The notes under the pieces: generated by a model
Told to the model about the DNA's origin: nothing
Seen by the model: the letters and a program-made list of their open reading frames with translations, nothing else
Databases searched by the model: none
Part shown: positions 1 to 6,864 of the stretch, piece after piece
How positions within the stretch are numbered: the stretch's first letter is position 1
Layout: every line of letters starts with the position of its first letter
Made by a program: the position numbers and the translations under genes
NCBI GenBank assembly: GCA_046262355.1
Contig: JBHEMX010000030.1
Coordinates: forward strand, 1-27,088
Direction of reading: 5' to 3'
Source: DATADD01 sp046262355
GTDB taxonomy: Bacteria; Actinomycetota; CADDZG01; WHSQ01
DNA: 27,088 nt

Positions 1-140
1 ACGTAGCAGCGTGCTTGGACATCGACGCGGTAGTTCGAGTTCGTGAGGCCCCCGGACAGCGGCGAGATCCGCACGTCCTGGTCGCGCCATTCCTCTATTG
101 AGGAAACGACGTCATCCAGTAGCGGGTTCGCGTTGGTCAT
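1..140 (-). CDS. Choline/ethanolamine-kinase-like phosphotransferase, N-terminal part only
   Basis: Reading leftwards from an ATG at 140, an open frame of 46 codons runs off the window edge without a stop. It starts MTNANPLLDD and contains LSGGLTNSNYRV around residues 32-43. This Gly-rich Thr-Asn motif is the nucleotide-loop signature near the N-terminus of choline/LicA-type kinases in the aminoglycoside phosphotransferase superfamily; the plus-strand kinase at 5920 has the equivalent GGITNRNFLV. A GGGAAGG ribosome-binding sequence lies just before the ATG. The gene overlaps the end of the upstream oxidoreductase by 29 bp, so the two are probably translationally coupled as the last genes of the minus-strand operon. 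The catalytic HxD and DYEY motifs lie outside the window, so activity cannot be judged. Only the N-terminal family motif is seen; the substrate is unknown. Confidence 0.72.
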   Translation of the reverse strand, partial: MTNANPLLDDVVSSIEEWRDQDVRISPLSGGLTNSNYRVDVQARCY

Positions 141-1416
141 GCCTTCCCGGAGCGCCTCCCTGCGCCAGAGCCGACAGCGCGTAGTAGGTCTCGTACACCG
201 ACTGCGCCCTGCGGCGCGAGTCGTCCCAGTCCCACGACCCGCCGATGAAGCGACCCGGACTCAAGGAGCGCACGTACGCAGAGGGATCCTCTTCGAGGCT
301 CTCGATAAGGTGTTGGGCGAGACCCGCCGAACCCGACACGCCGTGGGCGTTGCACCCCGCGGCCATCACGAAGCCTCTGAGCCCGGGGACCGGACCGACG
401 AGGAAGCGCCCGTCGGGCGTAAAGCTCGGCCAGCCCCTGAAGACCGCCCGTACGCCGGCGGCGTCTATGCCGGGGAACAGAGAGGCCAGGTCACCAGCGA
501 AGCGGGCGAGCACGTCCCAGTCCGGCTCGATAGGCACATCGCCCCACTCCGCGGGCTCGATCCTCGGATCGAGGCTCAGCGCGTCGTCCTCCCATCCTCC
601 ACACAGCACAGAGCCGATCTCGGGCCGTACGTAGAGCCCGACGTCGGGGATCCGCAGCACGGGCATGTCCGGCGACCACCCGACCTCCTCGGTGATGAAG
701 TACTCGTGTCGCACCGGAAAGATCGGGAGCTCGAGGCCGACCATGCGAGCCACGAGGTTCGCCCAGGGCCCCGCGGCATTGATCACCGTCTCCGTCGAGA
801 TCGCCCCCCGGTCCGTCTGGACGCCGGTCACCGCATCGTTCCGCACGCCAATCCCCGTGACGGTCGTGTGGGTGACGAAGCTCACGCCGAGGCGCGCAGC
901 TGCCCTCACGTACGCCATCGTGAGGCTGTACGGCTGCAGGTAGCCGTCGCTCGGGCACCACAGCGCGGCCCGCACAGATGATGCATCGAGCGGCGGGCAC
1001 AGCTCCTTGGCGCGGCCTGCATCGATCAGCTTCACCTCGAGCCCCACGCTGCGCGCGACGTCCGCCATGTGACGGAACTCCTCGACGCGCGGCTCGTTCA
1101 ACGCGAGCCGCAGGCTTCCGACCTCGCGCCACTCGGGATCGTGCCCGGCGTCCTGGCCGAGACGCCGGTAGAGCGCGACCGACGACATCGCGAGGCGCGT
1201 CCGCTCGGGGCTCGCGCGGACCTGCCCCACGAGACCCGCCGCCTGCCCCGTGGTCGCCGCGGCAACGTCGCCCTTCTCGATCACCTGGACGTCACTGTGC
1301 CCCGCGGCCGCGAGACGGAAGGCGACCGCGCAGCCGATCGCCCCTCCACCTATGACGGTTATCGTGGCGTCTCGCGGTGCTGCCGCGCGCGCCGTCACGC
1401 GGGCCGGCCGGATCAC
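112..1416 (-). CDS. FAD-dependent oxidoreductase, DAO family, stand-alone (no GcvT domain)
   Basis: A 434-residue DAO-fold flavoprotein, probably oxidising a secondary or tertiary amine. The FAD-binding Rossmann motif TITVIGGGAIGCAVAF is at about residues 18-33, and the tail contains FxxGxxPDGRFLVGPVPG and AAGCNAHGVSGSAGLAQ, typical of the sarcosine/dimethylglycine dehydrogenase group. The C-terminus (SVYETYYALS) matches the linker that precedes the folate domain in the 808-residue protein at 6864, so this looks like the DAO half of that family without its tetrahydrofolate-binding half. The position aligned with the covalent-FAD histidine is glutamine (TTGQAAGLVGQ, Q58), which suggests non-covalent FAD. 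The start is taken as GTG 1416 because it overlaps the permease stop as GTGA; a longer frame reaching 1791 merely reads through the permease gene. Electron acceptor and substrate cannot be assigned. Confidence 0.88.
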   Translation of the reverse strand: MIRPARVTARAAAPRDATITVIGGGAIGCAVAFRLAAAGHSDVQVIEKGDVAAATTGQAAGLVGQVRASPERTRLAMSSVALYRRLGQDAGHDPEWREVGSLRLALNEPRVEEFRHMADVARSVGLEVKLIDAGRAKELCPPLDASSVRAALWCPSDGYLQPYSLTMAYVRAAARLGVSFVTHTTVTGIGVRNDAVTGVQTDRGAISTETVINAAGPWANLVARMVGLELPIFPVRHEYFITEEVGWSPDMPVLRIPDVGLYVRPEIGSVLCGGWEDDALSLDPRIEPAEWGDVPIEPDWDVLARFAGDLASLFPGIDAAGVRAVFRGWPSFTPDGRFLVGPVPGLRGFVMAAGCNAHGVSGSAGLAQHLIESLEEDPSAYVRSLSPGRFIGGSWDWDDSRRRAQSVYETYYALSALAQGGAPGRHDQREPATG

Positions 1417-3056
1417 TCCGGCGGGATCTCCCGGAAGGCATACTCGACCTTCACGCCCTGGCTTTCTTTCGTCTGTTTCATGATGAAGTACACGGCGAGA
1501 CCGAAGAGCAGCGTGCCCAACACCAGCAGGTACGGCGTCGGATCCGCGGAGTTGAACGCAAGCCCCAGGTCGTCGACGAACAGGAACGACCCCACCATGA
1601 ACGCACCCACGAGGAAGCCGACGCCTCCGAGGATCGTGACCCACGGGACGCTGCCCAGCTTGTAGGGAGCTCCGGGCGACGCCTCGTACAACGCCTTGGC
1701 GCGGTACGGCAAGAGTCCCGCCGCAAGGGCCGAGATGACCATCACCGCCCCGTTCGCGAAGGTCACGCCGAGCGCCCACTTCGTGCTCCAATCAGCAACC
1801 TTGTTGAACGCGAAGATCACCGGCAGCGACGCGAGGAAGTACGCCGCGTGCGCGTTCACCGGCGTCCGCCAGCGTGGGTGCACTCTCGACAGCCACTCGG
1901 GCAGCAAGCCGTCGAGCGACTGCGCGACCAGGATGCGCGTCGTTCCTATGTAGCAGTTACACACGATCTGGAACGAATTGAGTATGTAGCCGAGCCCGAT
2001 CACGAGTATTAGGAACGGGCTTGCGGTGAGTGCTATGGCGATGAGGTTGGGCATGAGGAAGGTGCCGCCTATGAGCGCCTCGGGCACGCCGTACCAGTAT
2101 CCCGACGACGCCACCAGCAGCCCGTCGCGTCCGACGCCGCTCTGGATCGCGACGGCGAGCAGGATCAAGAGCCCCGCCGTAACTGCCAGAGAGCCGACCA
2201 GGATGAAGACCTGGTTGCGGAACACGTGGGCGTTCTTGATCTCGCCGCCCTGCTCTGTAGAGTACGAAGCCCACTGCAGGCTCGTCCACGCGATCGGCGC
2301 CACCATGAGTGTTCCGAAGAGGCTGAACGGCGGGTTGAAGTTGACACCCGCTTCCGCCGCCGCGCCCTTGGCCGTCGCGAAGAAGTTCTGAACCCCGTCG
2401 ACCGAGGCGGCGAAGGAGTTGAGGCTCGACTGCGCGGACGCGGGACTCGTCACGAAGAACAGCACCAGCATGGTGGCGAACGCGGCCAGGATCGAGTACC
2501 AGATGACGTACTGGAGTTTGACGTAGTTGCGGAAGCCGCTGACGAGAAGGATGAGCGAAAGGGCGGCGTTGAGTACGCTGACCACGATGATCCCATTGGA
2601 CGACGCCGCCCATACGCCGAAGTTCGCGAAGGCGTCGACGCCCGTGGTGACCCCAAGACCGATGAACGTGGGCGCGAGCCCCAGGACCGCGAGCAGCCAT
2701 CCCGACAGCGCGACCCACTGCAAGATCCACACCACGAAGAGACTGAATACGATCGTGAAGCCGGGGCCGCCCCCGAAGACGCGGCTCTGGAACACGTAGT
2801 CGCCACCGGATCGGGGTAGCGACGTCGCGAGCCACACGTACGAAAGCGCGATCGGAAGCTCGAAGAGTAACGCGAACAAGATGCCCACGACGAGGTTCGA
2901 CCCCTGGAACGCTGTGGGCGCCCACACGAACGTCCACGGGAAGATGATGCCCATCGTGAGGATGTTGTAGATAAACGCCGAGTACGGGGACATCACCCGG
3001 ACCAAGCCGGATGCTTTGCGGGTGAAGACCTGTGGAGCGGCTACTGCGTCAGCCAT
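1413..3056 (-). CDS. APC-superfamily amino acid/amine permease
   Basis: A 547-residue integral membrane protein rich in hydrophobic helices (about 12 expected), starting with a short cytosolic N-terminus and the stretch SPYSAFIYNILTMGIIFPW. The helix-2/3 region FELPIALSYVWLATSLPRSGGDYVF carries the SxPRSGGxY-type motif common in APC transporters. Length and hydropathy pattern fit proton- or sodium-coupled amino acid/polyamine permeases. The ATG at 3056 is preceded by AAGGAGAGGAC, a strong ribosome-binding site. The stop overlaps the GTG of the next oxidoreductase by 4 bp, so transport and oxidation are translationally linked, and it follows the phosphoesterase by 72 nt. From context it probably imports the methylated amine handled by this locus. 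The family call is secure; the substrate is inference. Confidence 0.9.
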   Translation of the reverse strand: MADAVAAPQVFTRKASGLVRVMSPYSAFIYNILTMGIIFPWTFVWAPTAFQGSNLVVGILFALLFELPIALSYVWLATSLPRSGGDYVFQSRVFGGGPGFTIVFSLFVVWILQWVALSGWLLAVLGLAPTFIGLGVTTGVDAFANFGVWAASSNGIIVVSVLNAALSLILLVSGFRNYVKLQYVIWYSILAAFATMLVLFFVTSPASAQSSLNSFAASVDGVQNFFATAKGAAAEAGVNFNPPFSLFGTLMVAPIAWTSLQWASYSTEQGGEIKNAHVFRNQVFILVGSLAVTAGLLILLAVAIQSGVGRDGLLVASSGYWYGVPEALIGGTFLMPNLIAIALTASPFLILVIGLGYILNSFQIVCNCYIGTTRILVAQSLDGLLPEWLSRVHPRWRTPVNAHAAYFLASLPVIFAFNKVADWSTKWALGVTFANGAVMVISALAAGLLPYRAKALYEASPGAPYKLGSVPWVTILGGVGFLVGAFMVGSFLFVDDLGLAFNSADPTPYLLVLGTLLFGLAVYFIMKQTKESQGVKVEYAFREIPPE

Positions 3057-3099
3057 GTCCTCTCCTTGTTCGGGAAATGAGGTTGGAACGACCCGTGGA

Positions 3100-3116
3100 G
3101 CGCCGAAGGACGGCGC
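3100..3116 (-). other. Intercistronic hairpin between phosphoesterase and permease
   Basis: GCGCCG and CGGCGC form perfect 6-bp arms around a 5-nt loop, 12 nt after the phosphoesterase stop and 43 nt before the permease start. There is no following T-tract on the minus strand, so it is not a classical terminator. It could adjust the transcript ratio between the regulatory/phosphatase genes and the permease-oxidase genes, or it may be a chance product of high GC. Confidence 0.3.
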
Positions 3117-3128
3117 GCTGCGCGGGGC

Positions 3129-4130
3129 CTAGCCCGAAGTGAACTGGTATCCCGTTACCCTGCCCCCCTTCACTCCCACGATCAGCCCCTTGAGGACTCC
3201 CTCGCCGTACTCGCTTCCGGGATTGAAGCTCGGTGTGTCGCCGTAGCGCGAGATCCCGCGCGACTCGTGGATGTGGCCGTGCAACCCCATCACGGGTTGG
3301 TACTTCTCGATCGCCTCGCGCACGCTCCCGCTGCCGGCGCCGAAGTACACGGGCTGCCCACCGTCGAGGATGGGCGACGGTGGGTCCGTGCTCGCGTCGA
3401 GCTTCATGCACGTGTCGAGGTTAGAGTCGAGCGGCGGCGTGTGGAAGTTGAAGATGGTCTTCGAGTGGTCCGGGATGTCGCCCACGAGCTTCTCGATCAG
3501 CACGCCCATCTCGTCGTCCGGAAGCTCACGCGGCGTGTTCCACGGGGTCGGCGTCGAGTAGCCGACGCTTGCCAGCGTGTGCTCCTCGTCGATCTGCACG
3601 AGCTTGTTCTCGCAGGGGATGACGTGTTCGGTCGCCGCCTCCTCGAGGATCGACAGAGCGACGGGAGTGTCGTCGTTGCCGCCGCAGAGATAGACGCGCA
3701 CCCCTGAGCCGGCGAGGCGCTCCTCACCGAGCTCGCACCACTTGACGAGGCGCTCGCGCGCGAGCTCGTCAAAAAGGTCGTCGACCGCGTCCTGGTTCCC
3801 GGCGAAGGAGTCGTATCTGTCCTGGTCGAGCACGATCGAGTAGAAGCCGAGCGTGTCGAGCCGGTGCCGGAACTCCTCCAATTGTTCCGTCCCCTCAACG
3901 ACGTGCTGCTTGCCGTGAAGGCTCGCCCGGTAGCGCCCTCCGCCGCCGTCCACGAGGGGAACCACTATCTTGCCCATGAGGTCGCCGCCGTAGATCAAGA
4001 CGTCTACCTCGTAGAAGCGCGCGGCGTTGAGAAACTTGCGGAAGGTCGTCTCCGAGCCGTGAGCATCGGTGGCGAAGAAGATGCGAGTCTCCTCCGCTCT
4101 GTTCGTCCCCTTCTTGCGCAGCAGTCGCAT
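3129..4130 (-). CDS. Calcineurin-like metallophosphoesterase
   Basis: A 333-residue metal-dependent phosphoesterase. The dinuclear-metal ligands of the family appear in order: DAH at residues 22-24, GGD at 48-50, GGND at 150-153, a histidine in NFHTPP at 230, and GLHGHIHE at 283-289. No signal peptide is visible, so it should be cytoplasmic. The ATG at 4130 is chosen because it directly follows TAGGAGACCGC, in which the AGGAG site overlaps the stop of the preceding gene; an upstream start would run into that gene. The protein is longer than minimal YfcE-type phosphodiesterases because of a roughly 100-residue insertion between the GD and GND motifs. It probably hydrolyses a phosphomonoester or diester made by other members of the operon; the natural substrate cannot be read from sequence. 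Confidence 0.88.
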   Translation of the reverse strand: MRLLRKKGTNRAEETRIFFATDAHGSETTFRKFLNAARFYEVDVLIYGGDLMGKIVVPLVDGGGGRYRASLHGKQHVVEGTEQLEEFRHRLDTLGFYSIVLDQDRYDSFAGNQDAVDDLFDELARERLVKWCELGEERLAGSGVRVYLCGGNDDTPVALSILEEAATEHVIPCENKLVQIDEEHTLASVGYSTPTPWNTPRELPDDEMGVLIEKLVGDIPDHSKTIFNFHTPPLDSNLDTCMKLDASTDPPSPILDGGQPVYFGAGSGSVREAIEKYQPVMGLHGHIHESRGISRYGDTPSFNPGSEYGEGVLKGLIVGVKGGRVTGYQFTSG

Positions 4131-4138
4131 GCGGTCTC

Positions 4139-4909
4139 CTAGCTTGGACCGACCTCGTCGACGTCCTGGTACCACTTCACGCGTTCGCCGACGCGCGAGC
4201 GCATCTTCCACTTCATGGACTTGGGCTCCTGCTCGATGCGCTCGAGCGCACCGGCGATGCGGCCGTCGAGGCCGTCTCTTTCGTCGGGCTCTATGACCTC
4301 CGTGTTGTGGGCGTACTGCCGTACCTTGTCGAGGTTCTCCGTCACCGTGCGATAAAGGCCCCAGTTCTCGGCACAGAGCTTGGCGACGCGGTCCACGTTG
4401 ACGGTTTCCTCGTCCACATCCCCGAGGTCATGCTCGAGCAGGATCATCGCCGTGTCGATGAGGTCCTTCTCGTTGATCTTGACGATCTGCATCTTCTCCA
4501 GCAGCAGCTCGGCCAGCGGGATCGTCGGGTAGTCGCTTTCGAGACGGCCGCGCCATAGGATCGTGTGGGAGAAGTCGAGCTTGTCGAGGAAGACGTCGAT
4601 GTGGAGGTTCGACGTCCCCGAGTCGAACATCAGCCGCGAGCCCTCGGAGGCGACGTAGATCGCGCCGTCCTCGTTGTAGTCGTTGGCCGCGAAGAACGAG
4701 CGGATCGAGTCCGCGTCCCTCCCGTAGCCGGCGAAGTCGATATCCGTATACACGCGTCCGAGGCGGTCCTGTAGTTCACCGTAGCGAGGGCAGTGGTAGC
4801 GGAAGGCGAGCGCGCCGAGCAGCCTGATCATCACATCGGCGGTGCGCGCCGCTGCGAGGAGGCGGTCGGCCTCGCGCTCGAACGTCTCCCGCTCCAATCC
4901 CGCCCTCAT
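4139..4909 (-). CDS. Nucleotidyltransferase-fold protein (MNT/AbiEii-like), function unknown
   Basis: A 256-residue protein with the layout of minimal Pol-beta-type nucleotidyltransferases: a Gly-x-Ala helix (RLLGALAFRYH, residues 29-39), the metal-binding pair TDIDF at 55-59, and a third acidic position in HIDVF at 103-107. The later segment LLLEKMQIVKINEKDLIDTAMLLLEHD-like (about residues 130-155) resembles the conserved Lys-Asp region of AbiEii-type and DUF-type members. The ATG at 4909 overlaps the deoR stop as ATGA, and the stop lies 8 nt before the phosphoesterase start, so it sits inside a tight regulatory-enzymatic operon. No antitoxin-like partner is adjacent. It might nucleotidylate a small molecule or protein in a reaction reversed by the phosphoesterase, but that is conjecture; the fold call rests on motifs only. 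Confidence 0.68.
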   Translation of the reverse strand: MRAGLERETFEREADRLLAAARTADVMIRLLGALAFRYHCPRYGELQDRLGRVYTDIDFAGYGRDADSIRSFFAANDYNEDGAIYVASEGSRLMFDSGTSNLHIDVFLDKLDFSHTILWRGRLESDYPTIPLAELLLEKMQIVKINEKDLIDTAMILLEHDLGDVDEETVNVDRVAKLCAENWGLYRTVTENLDKVRQYAHNTEVIEPDERDGLDGRIAGALERIEQEPKSMKWKMRSRVGERVKWYQDVDEVGPS

Positions 4910-5724
4910 GCGCCTTCTGCGGCGCGGCTGTCGCCGTCCGTCGGACGAACGACGTCCACCTGCGCCGCGATCAAACCCTGCTCGTACTCCTCGCCGATCG
5001 CGTCGATCACGAGACACCTGATCTGTTCGAGGTCCCCGATGACGAAGTCGGCGACGGTTCCAAGCTTGGAGTGATCAGCCACGACGATCACGTCCCCCGC
5101 GGTACGTTCGATCATGAGTCGAGCGATCTCTGCCTCGGCTGCCGACGGAGTCGTGAGCCCGTAGCGAAGGCTGATGCCCTCGACGCCCAGGAACGCCTTA
5201 TTGGCGTATACGGTGCCGATGGCTTGCCGCGTCATCGGCCCCACCATCGAGCGGGAGCTGCTGCGGAACTGCCCGCCCAGAACCACCACCTCGACCCCGA
5301 GGCCGGACTTGTCGTCGGACTCATACGCGATCGCGGCGTGGTTGGTGATGACCTTGGTTCGCGGAGCCGCGAGGTGACGGAAGACCTCGAGCGTTGTCGT
5401 CCCGCCGTTCAGGAAGATCGTGTCCCCCGGAGCGACGAGAGCTGCGGCCCGCTCGCCGATAAGAGTCTTCTCGACGCGGCGCGTCGCGAGCGCATCGGTG
5501 TACGTGGGCTCGGATCCCATCCGGTGCGTGCCGACTGCGCCGCCGTGGGTCCGCTCGAGGATGCCGCGTTGCTCGAGGAGCTCGAGATCGCGCCGGATCG
5601 TCACCTCGGAGACGCCGAGGAGGTCGCTGAGCGTCGAGACGCGCACGGTGTGCCGCTCGCGCAGCACGTCCTCGATGCGCCGGTGCCGCTCGGCCGGCAA
5701 CGGAGACTGCAACGCTCCCCCCAT
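4906..5724 (-). CDS. DeoR/GlpR-family transcriptional regulator
   Basis: A 272-residue regulator. The N-terminal winged helix-turn-helix spans about residues 12-63 and carries the family signature VSTLSDLLGVSEVTIRRDL followed by LLEQRGILERTHGGAV. The C-terminal DeoRC sensor (about 80-250) contains GDTIFLNGGTTTLEVFRHL, the phosphate-cradling loop, and later VVADHSKLG, both characteristic. DeoR regulators normally respond to phosphorylated metabolites, which fits the two kinases in this locus. The ATG at 5724 has AGAGGAG almost abutting it; a TTG five codons in is a possible alternative. It is the first gene of the minus-strand operon, and its promoter is covered by the palindrome at 5796-5829, which suggests autoregulation and control of the divergent plus-strand operon. 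Confidence 0.93.
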   Translation of the reverse strand: MGGALQSPLPAERHRRIEDVLRERHTVRVSTLSDLLGVSEVTIRRDLELLEQRGILERTHGGAVGTHRMGSEPTYTDALATRRVEKTLIGERAAALVAPGDTIFLNGGTTTLEVFRHLAAPRTKVITNHAAIAYESDDKSGLGVEVVVLGGQFRSSSRSMVGPMTRQAIGTVYANKAFLGVEGISLRYGLTTPSAAEAEIARLMIERTAGDVIVVADHSKLGTVADFVIGDLEQIRCLVIDAIGEEYEQGLIAAQVDVVRPTDGDSRAAEGA

Positions 5725-5784
5725 CTCCTCTCGGGATCGGACGGCGCAAGCCGCCTGCGCGCCCTTCCTCTGCTGGGCGCGGAG

Positions 5785-5813
5785 ATTATATGAGACCGAC
5801 TTTGAACGAACAA
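5785..5813 (-). promoter_or_regulatory. Promoter of deoR operon (TTGTTC-17-TATAAT)
   Basis: On the minus strand a perfect TATAAT (plus positions 5785-5790) lies exactly 17 bp from TTGTTC (5808-5813), which keeps the TTG of the -35 consensus. This would start transcription about 55 nt upstream of the deoR ATG. The -35 and spacer lie inside the palindrome at 5796-5829. Confidence 0.65.
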
Positions 5814-5829
5814 GCTCGTTTCGGGTCGG
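5796..5829. promoter_or_regulatory. Compound palindromic operator, likely DeoR-type site
   Basis: Two nested perfect inverted repeats share one centre: CCGAC (5796-5800) with GTCGG (5825-5829), and AACGA (5805-5809) with TCGTT (5816-5820). The gaps between outer and inner arms are 4 bp on both sides and the central spacer is 6 bp. AACGA/TCGTT-like arms resemble those of GlpR/DeoR operators. It lies between two divergent operons, the left one starting with a DeoR gene, and covers that gene's -35 and spacer. Binding there would block deoR and could also affect the plus-strand promoter about 55 bp away. Confidence 0.6.
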
Positions 5830-5882
5830 CTAGGAAGCGACCAGCGGCCTGCGGACCCCGCCTCGATCATTTCGGATCGATA

Positions 5883-5912
5883 TTGACCGCAACCGATCGG
5901 CGATGCTAGCTT
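5883..5912 (+). promoter_or_regulatory. Promoter of kinase-DMGDH operon (TTGACC-18-TAGCTT)
   Basis: TTGACC at 5883-5888 and TAGCTT at 5907-5912 (an actinobacterial TAnnnT -10, preceded by TGC) are separated by 18 bp. The predicted transcription start is about 5919-5920, at the GTG start of the kinase or 3 nt before its ATG, so the mRNA would be leaderless or nearly so. Confidence 0.55.
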
Positions 5913-5919
5913 CCGCAGG

Positions 5920-6864
5920 GTGATGGGGGGAGTCGGCGAGGCATGGATCTTCGGCGATCCGGCGCTCGGATCCGTGCTCGCAGCAATGCCCTCTCTCGGC
6001 GCTCGAGACGCGGTCACCGTGGCTCCGGTGGACGGTGGCATCACGAACCGCAATTTCCTCGTCGCCGGCGGCGGCCACCGCTACTTCCTGAGGATGGCGG
6101 GAGCCAAGACCGAGGTCTTGGGCATCGATCGCGGCGTCGAGGCCGCCGCGGCGCGCGCCGCCGCGGACTCGGGGATCGCACCTCAGGTGGTGGCGGCGGA
6201 TCCCGACAACGGCTGCCTCGTGACCGAGTTCGTCGACGGTTTCCCCATCGCGCCCGAGCGCATGAGGGAACCCGAGGTGCTCGGGCGCGTCGTGACCTCG
6301 GTCAAGGCGTTCCATTCCGCGCACTCCATCCCGGGGACCTTCTCTCCCTTCGCCGTAGTCGAGGCCTACCGGCGCGCCGCTCGGGAGCGAGGCGTGGAGG
6401 AACCCGACGCCTACGCGTGGCTGTCGGAGCGGGCCCACTCCATCAAGCGCTCGTTCGATGCATTCCCGGTCACGTCGCGCCCCTGCCACAACGATCTCCT
6501 GAACGCCAACTTCATCGAGTGCGACGGGCGCGTGCTCATAGTGGACTACGAGTACGCGGGGATGGGGGACCTCTACTTCGACCTCGGCAACATGTCGGTC
6601 AACAACGACCTCGACGACCACGCCAACGAGGCCCTCTTGGAGTTCTACTTCGGCGACGTGACCGCTGCGCGCCGGGCGCGTTTGCATCTGATGCGCATCA
6701 TGTCGGACTTCAGAGAGGCGATGTGGGGGCATCTCCAGCGAGCGTTGTCGACGCTCGATTTCGACTACAAGGGCTATGCCGACGAGCACTTCGAGAGATG
6801 CCGGCGCCAGGCGAGCGACCCGTCCTACGAACGGTGGCTCTCCGACGCGGCGGGAGGGAACTGA
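5920..6864 (+). CDS. Choline/ethanolamine-kinase-like phosphotransferase
   Basis: A 314-residue kinase of the aminoglycoside phosphotransferase/choline kinase group, expected to transfer the ATP gamma-phosphate to a hydroxyl of a small amine. Seen are the Gly loop GGITNRNFLV (39-48), the catalytic CHNDLLNANF (189-198), the metal-binding IVDYEYAGMGD (207-217) and YFDLGN (219-224); the DYEY and NDLLNANF pattern is closer to LicA/choline kinases than to antibiotic kinases. Start is GTG 5920 or the adjacent ATG 5923; no strong ribosome-binding site precedes either, but a -10 at 5907 fits leaderless initiation. The stop overlaps the next start by 1 bp (TGATG). It heads an operon with an amine dehydrogenase, and a paralogue ends the opposite operon at 1-140. 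Homoserine-kinase-II-like or fructosamine-kinase-like activity is less likely but not excluded. Confidence 0.87.
   Translation: MMGGVGEAWIFGDPALGSVLAAMPSLGARDAVTVAPVDGGITNRNFLVAGGGHRYFLRMAGAKTEVLGIDRGVEAAAARAAADSGIAPQVVAADPDNGCLVTEFVDGFPIAPERMREPEVLGRVVTSVKAFHSAHSIPGTFSPFAVVEAYRRAARERGVEEPDAYAWLSERAHSIKRSFDAFPVTSRPCHNDLLNANFIECDGRVLIVDYEYAGMGDLYFDLGNMSVNNDLDDHANEALLEFYFGDVTAARRARLHLMRIMSDFREAMWGHLQRALSTLDFDYKGYADEHFERCRRQASDPSYERWLSDAAGGN

Noticed and set aside
1417..1791. N-terminal extension of the DAO oxidoreductase into the permease gene
   Set aside because: The 125 extra codons duplicate permease coding DNA in another frame; GTG 1416 gives the normal DAO start and a GTGA overlap.
4139..5724. 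Toxin-antitoxin pair made of the AbiEii-like protein and DeoR
   Set aside because: The regulator has a full DeoR sensor domain unlike AbiEi antitoxins, and the operon continues into metabolic genes.
5943..6863. Very long plus-strand frame suggesting a 1115-residue DMGDH protein
   Set aside because: The extra N-terminus is Arg-rich shadow sequence in another frame of the kinase gene; the FAD motif begins right after ATG 6864, which has its own ribosome-binding site.
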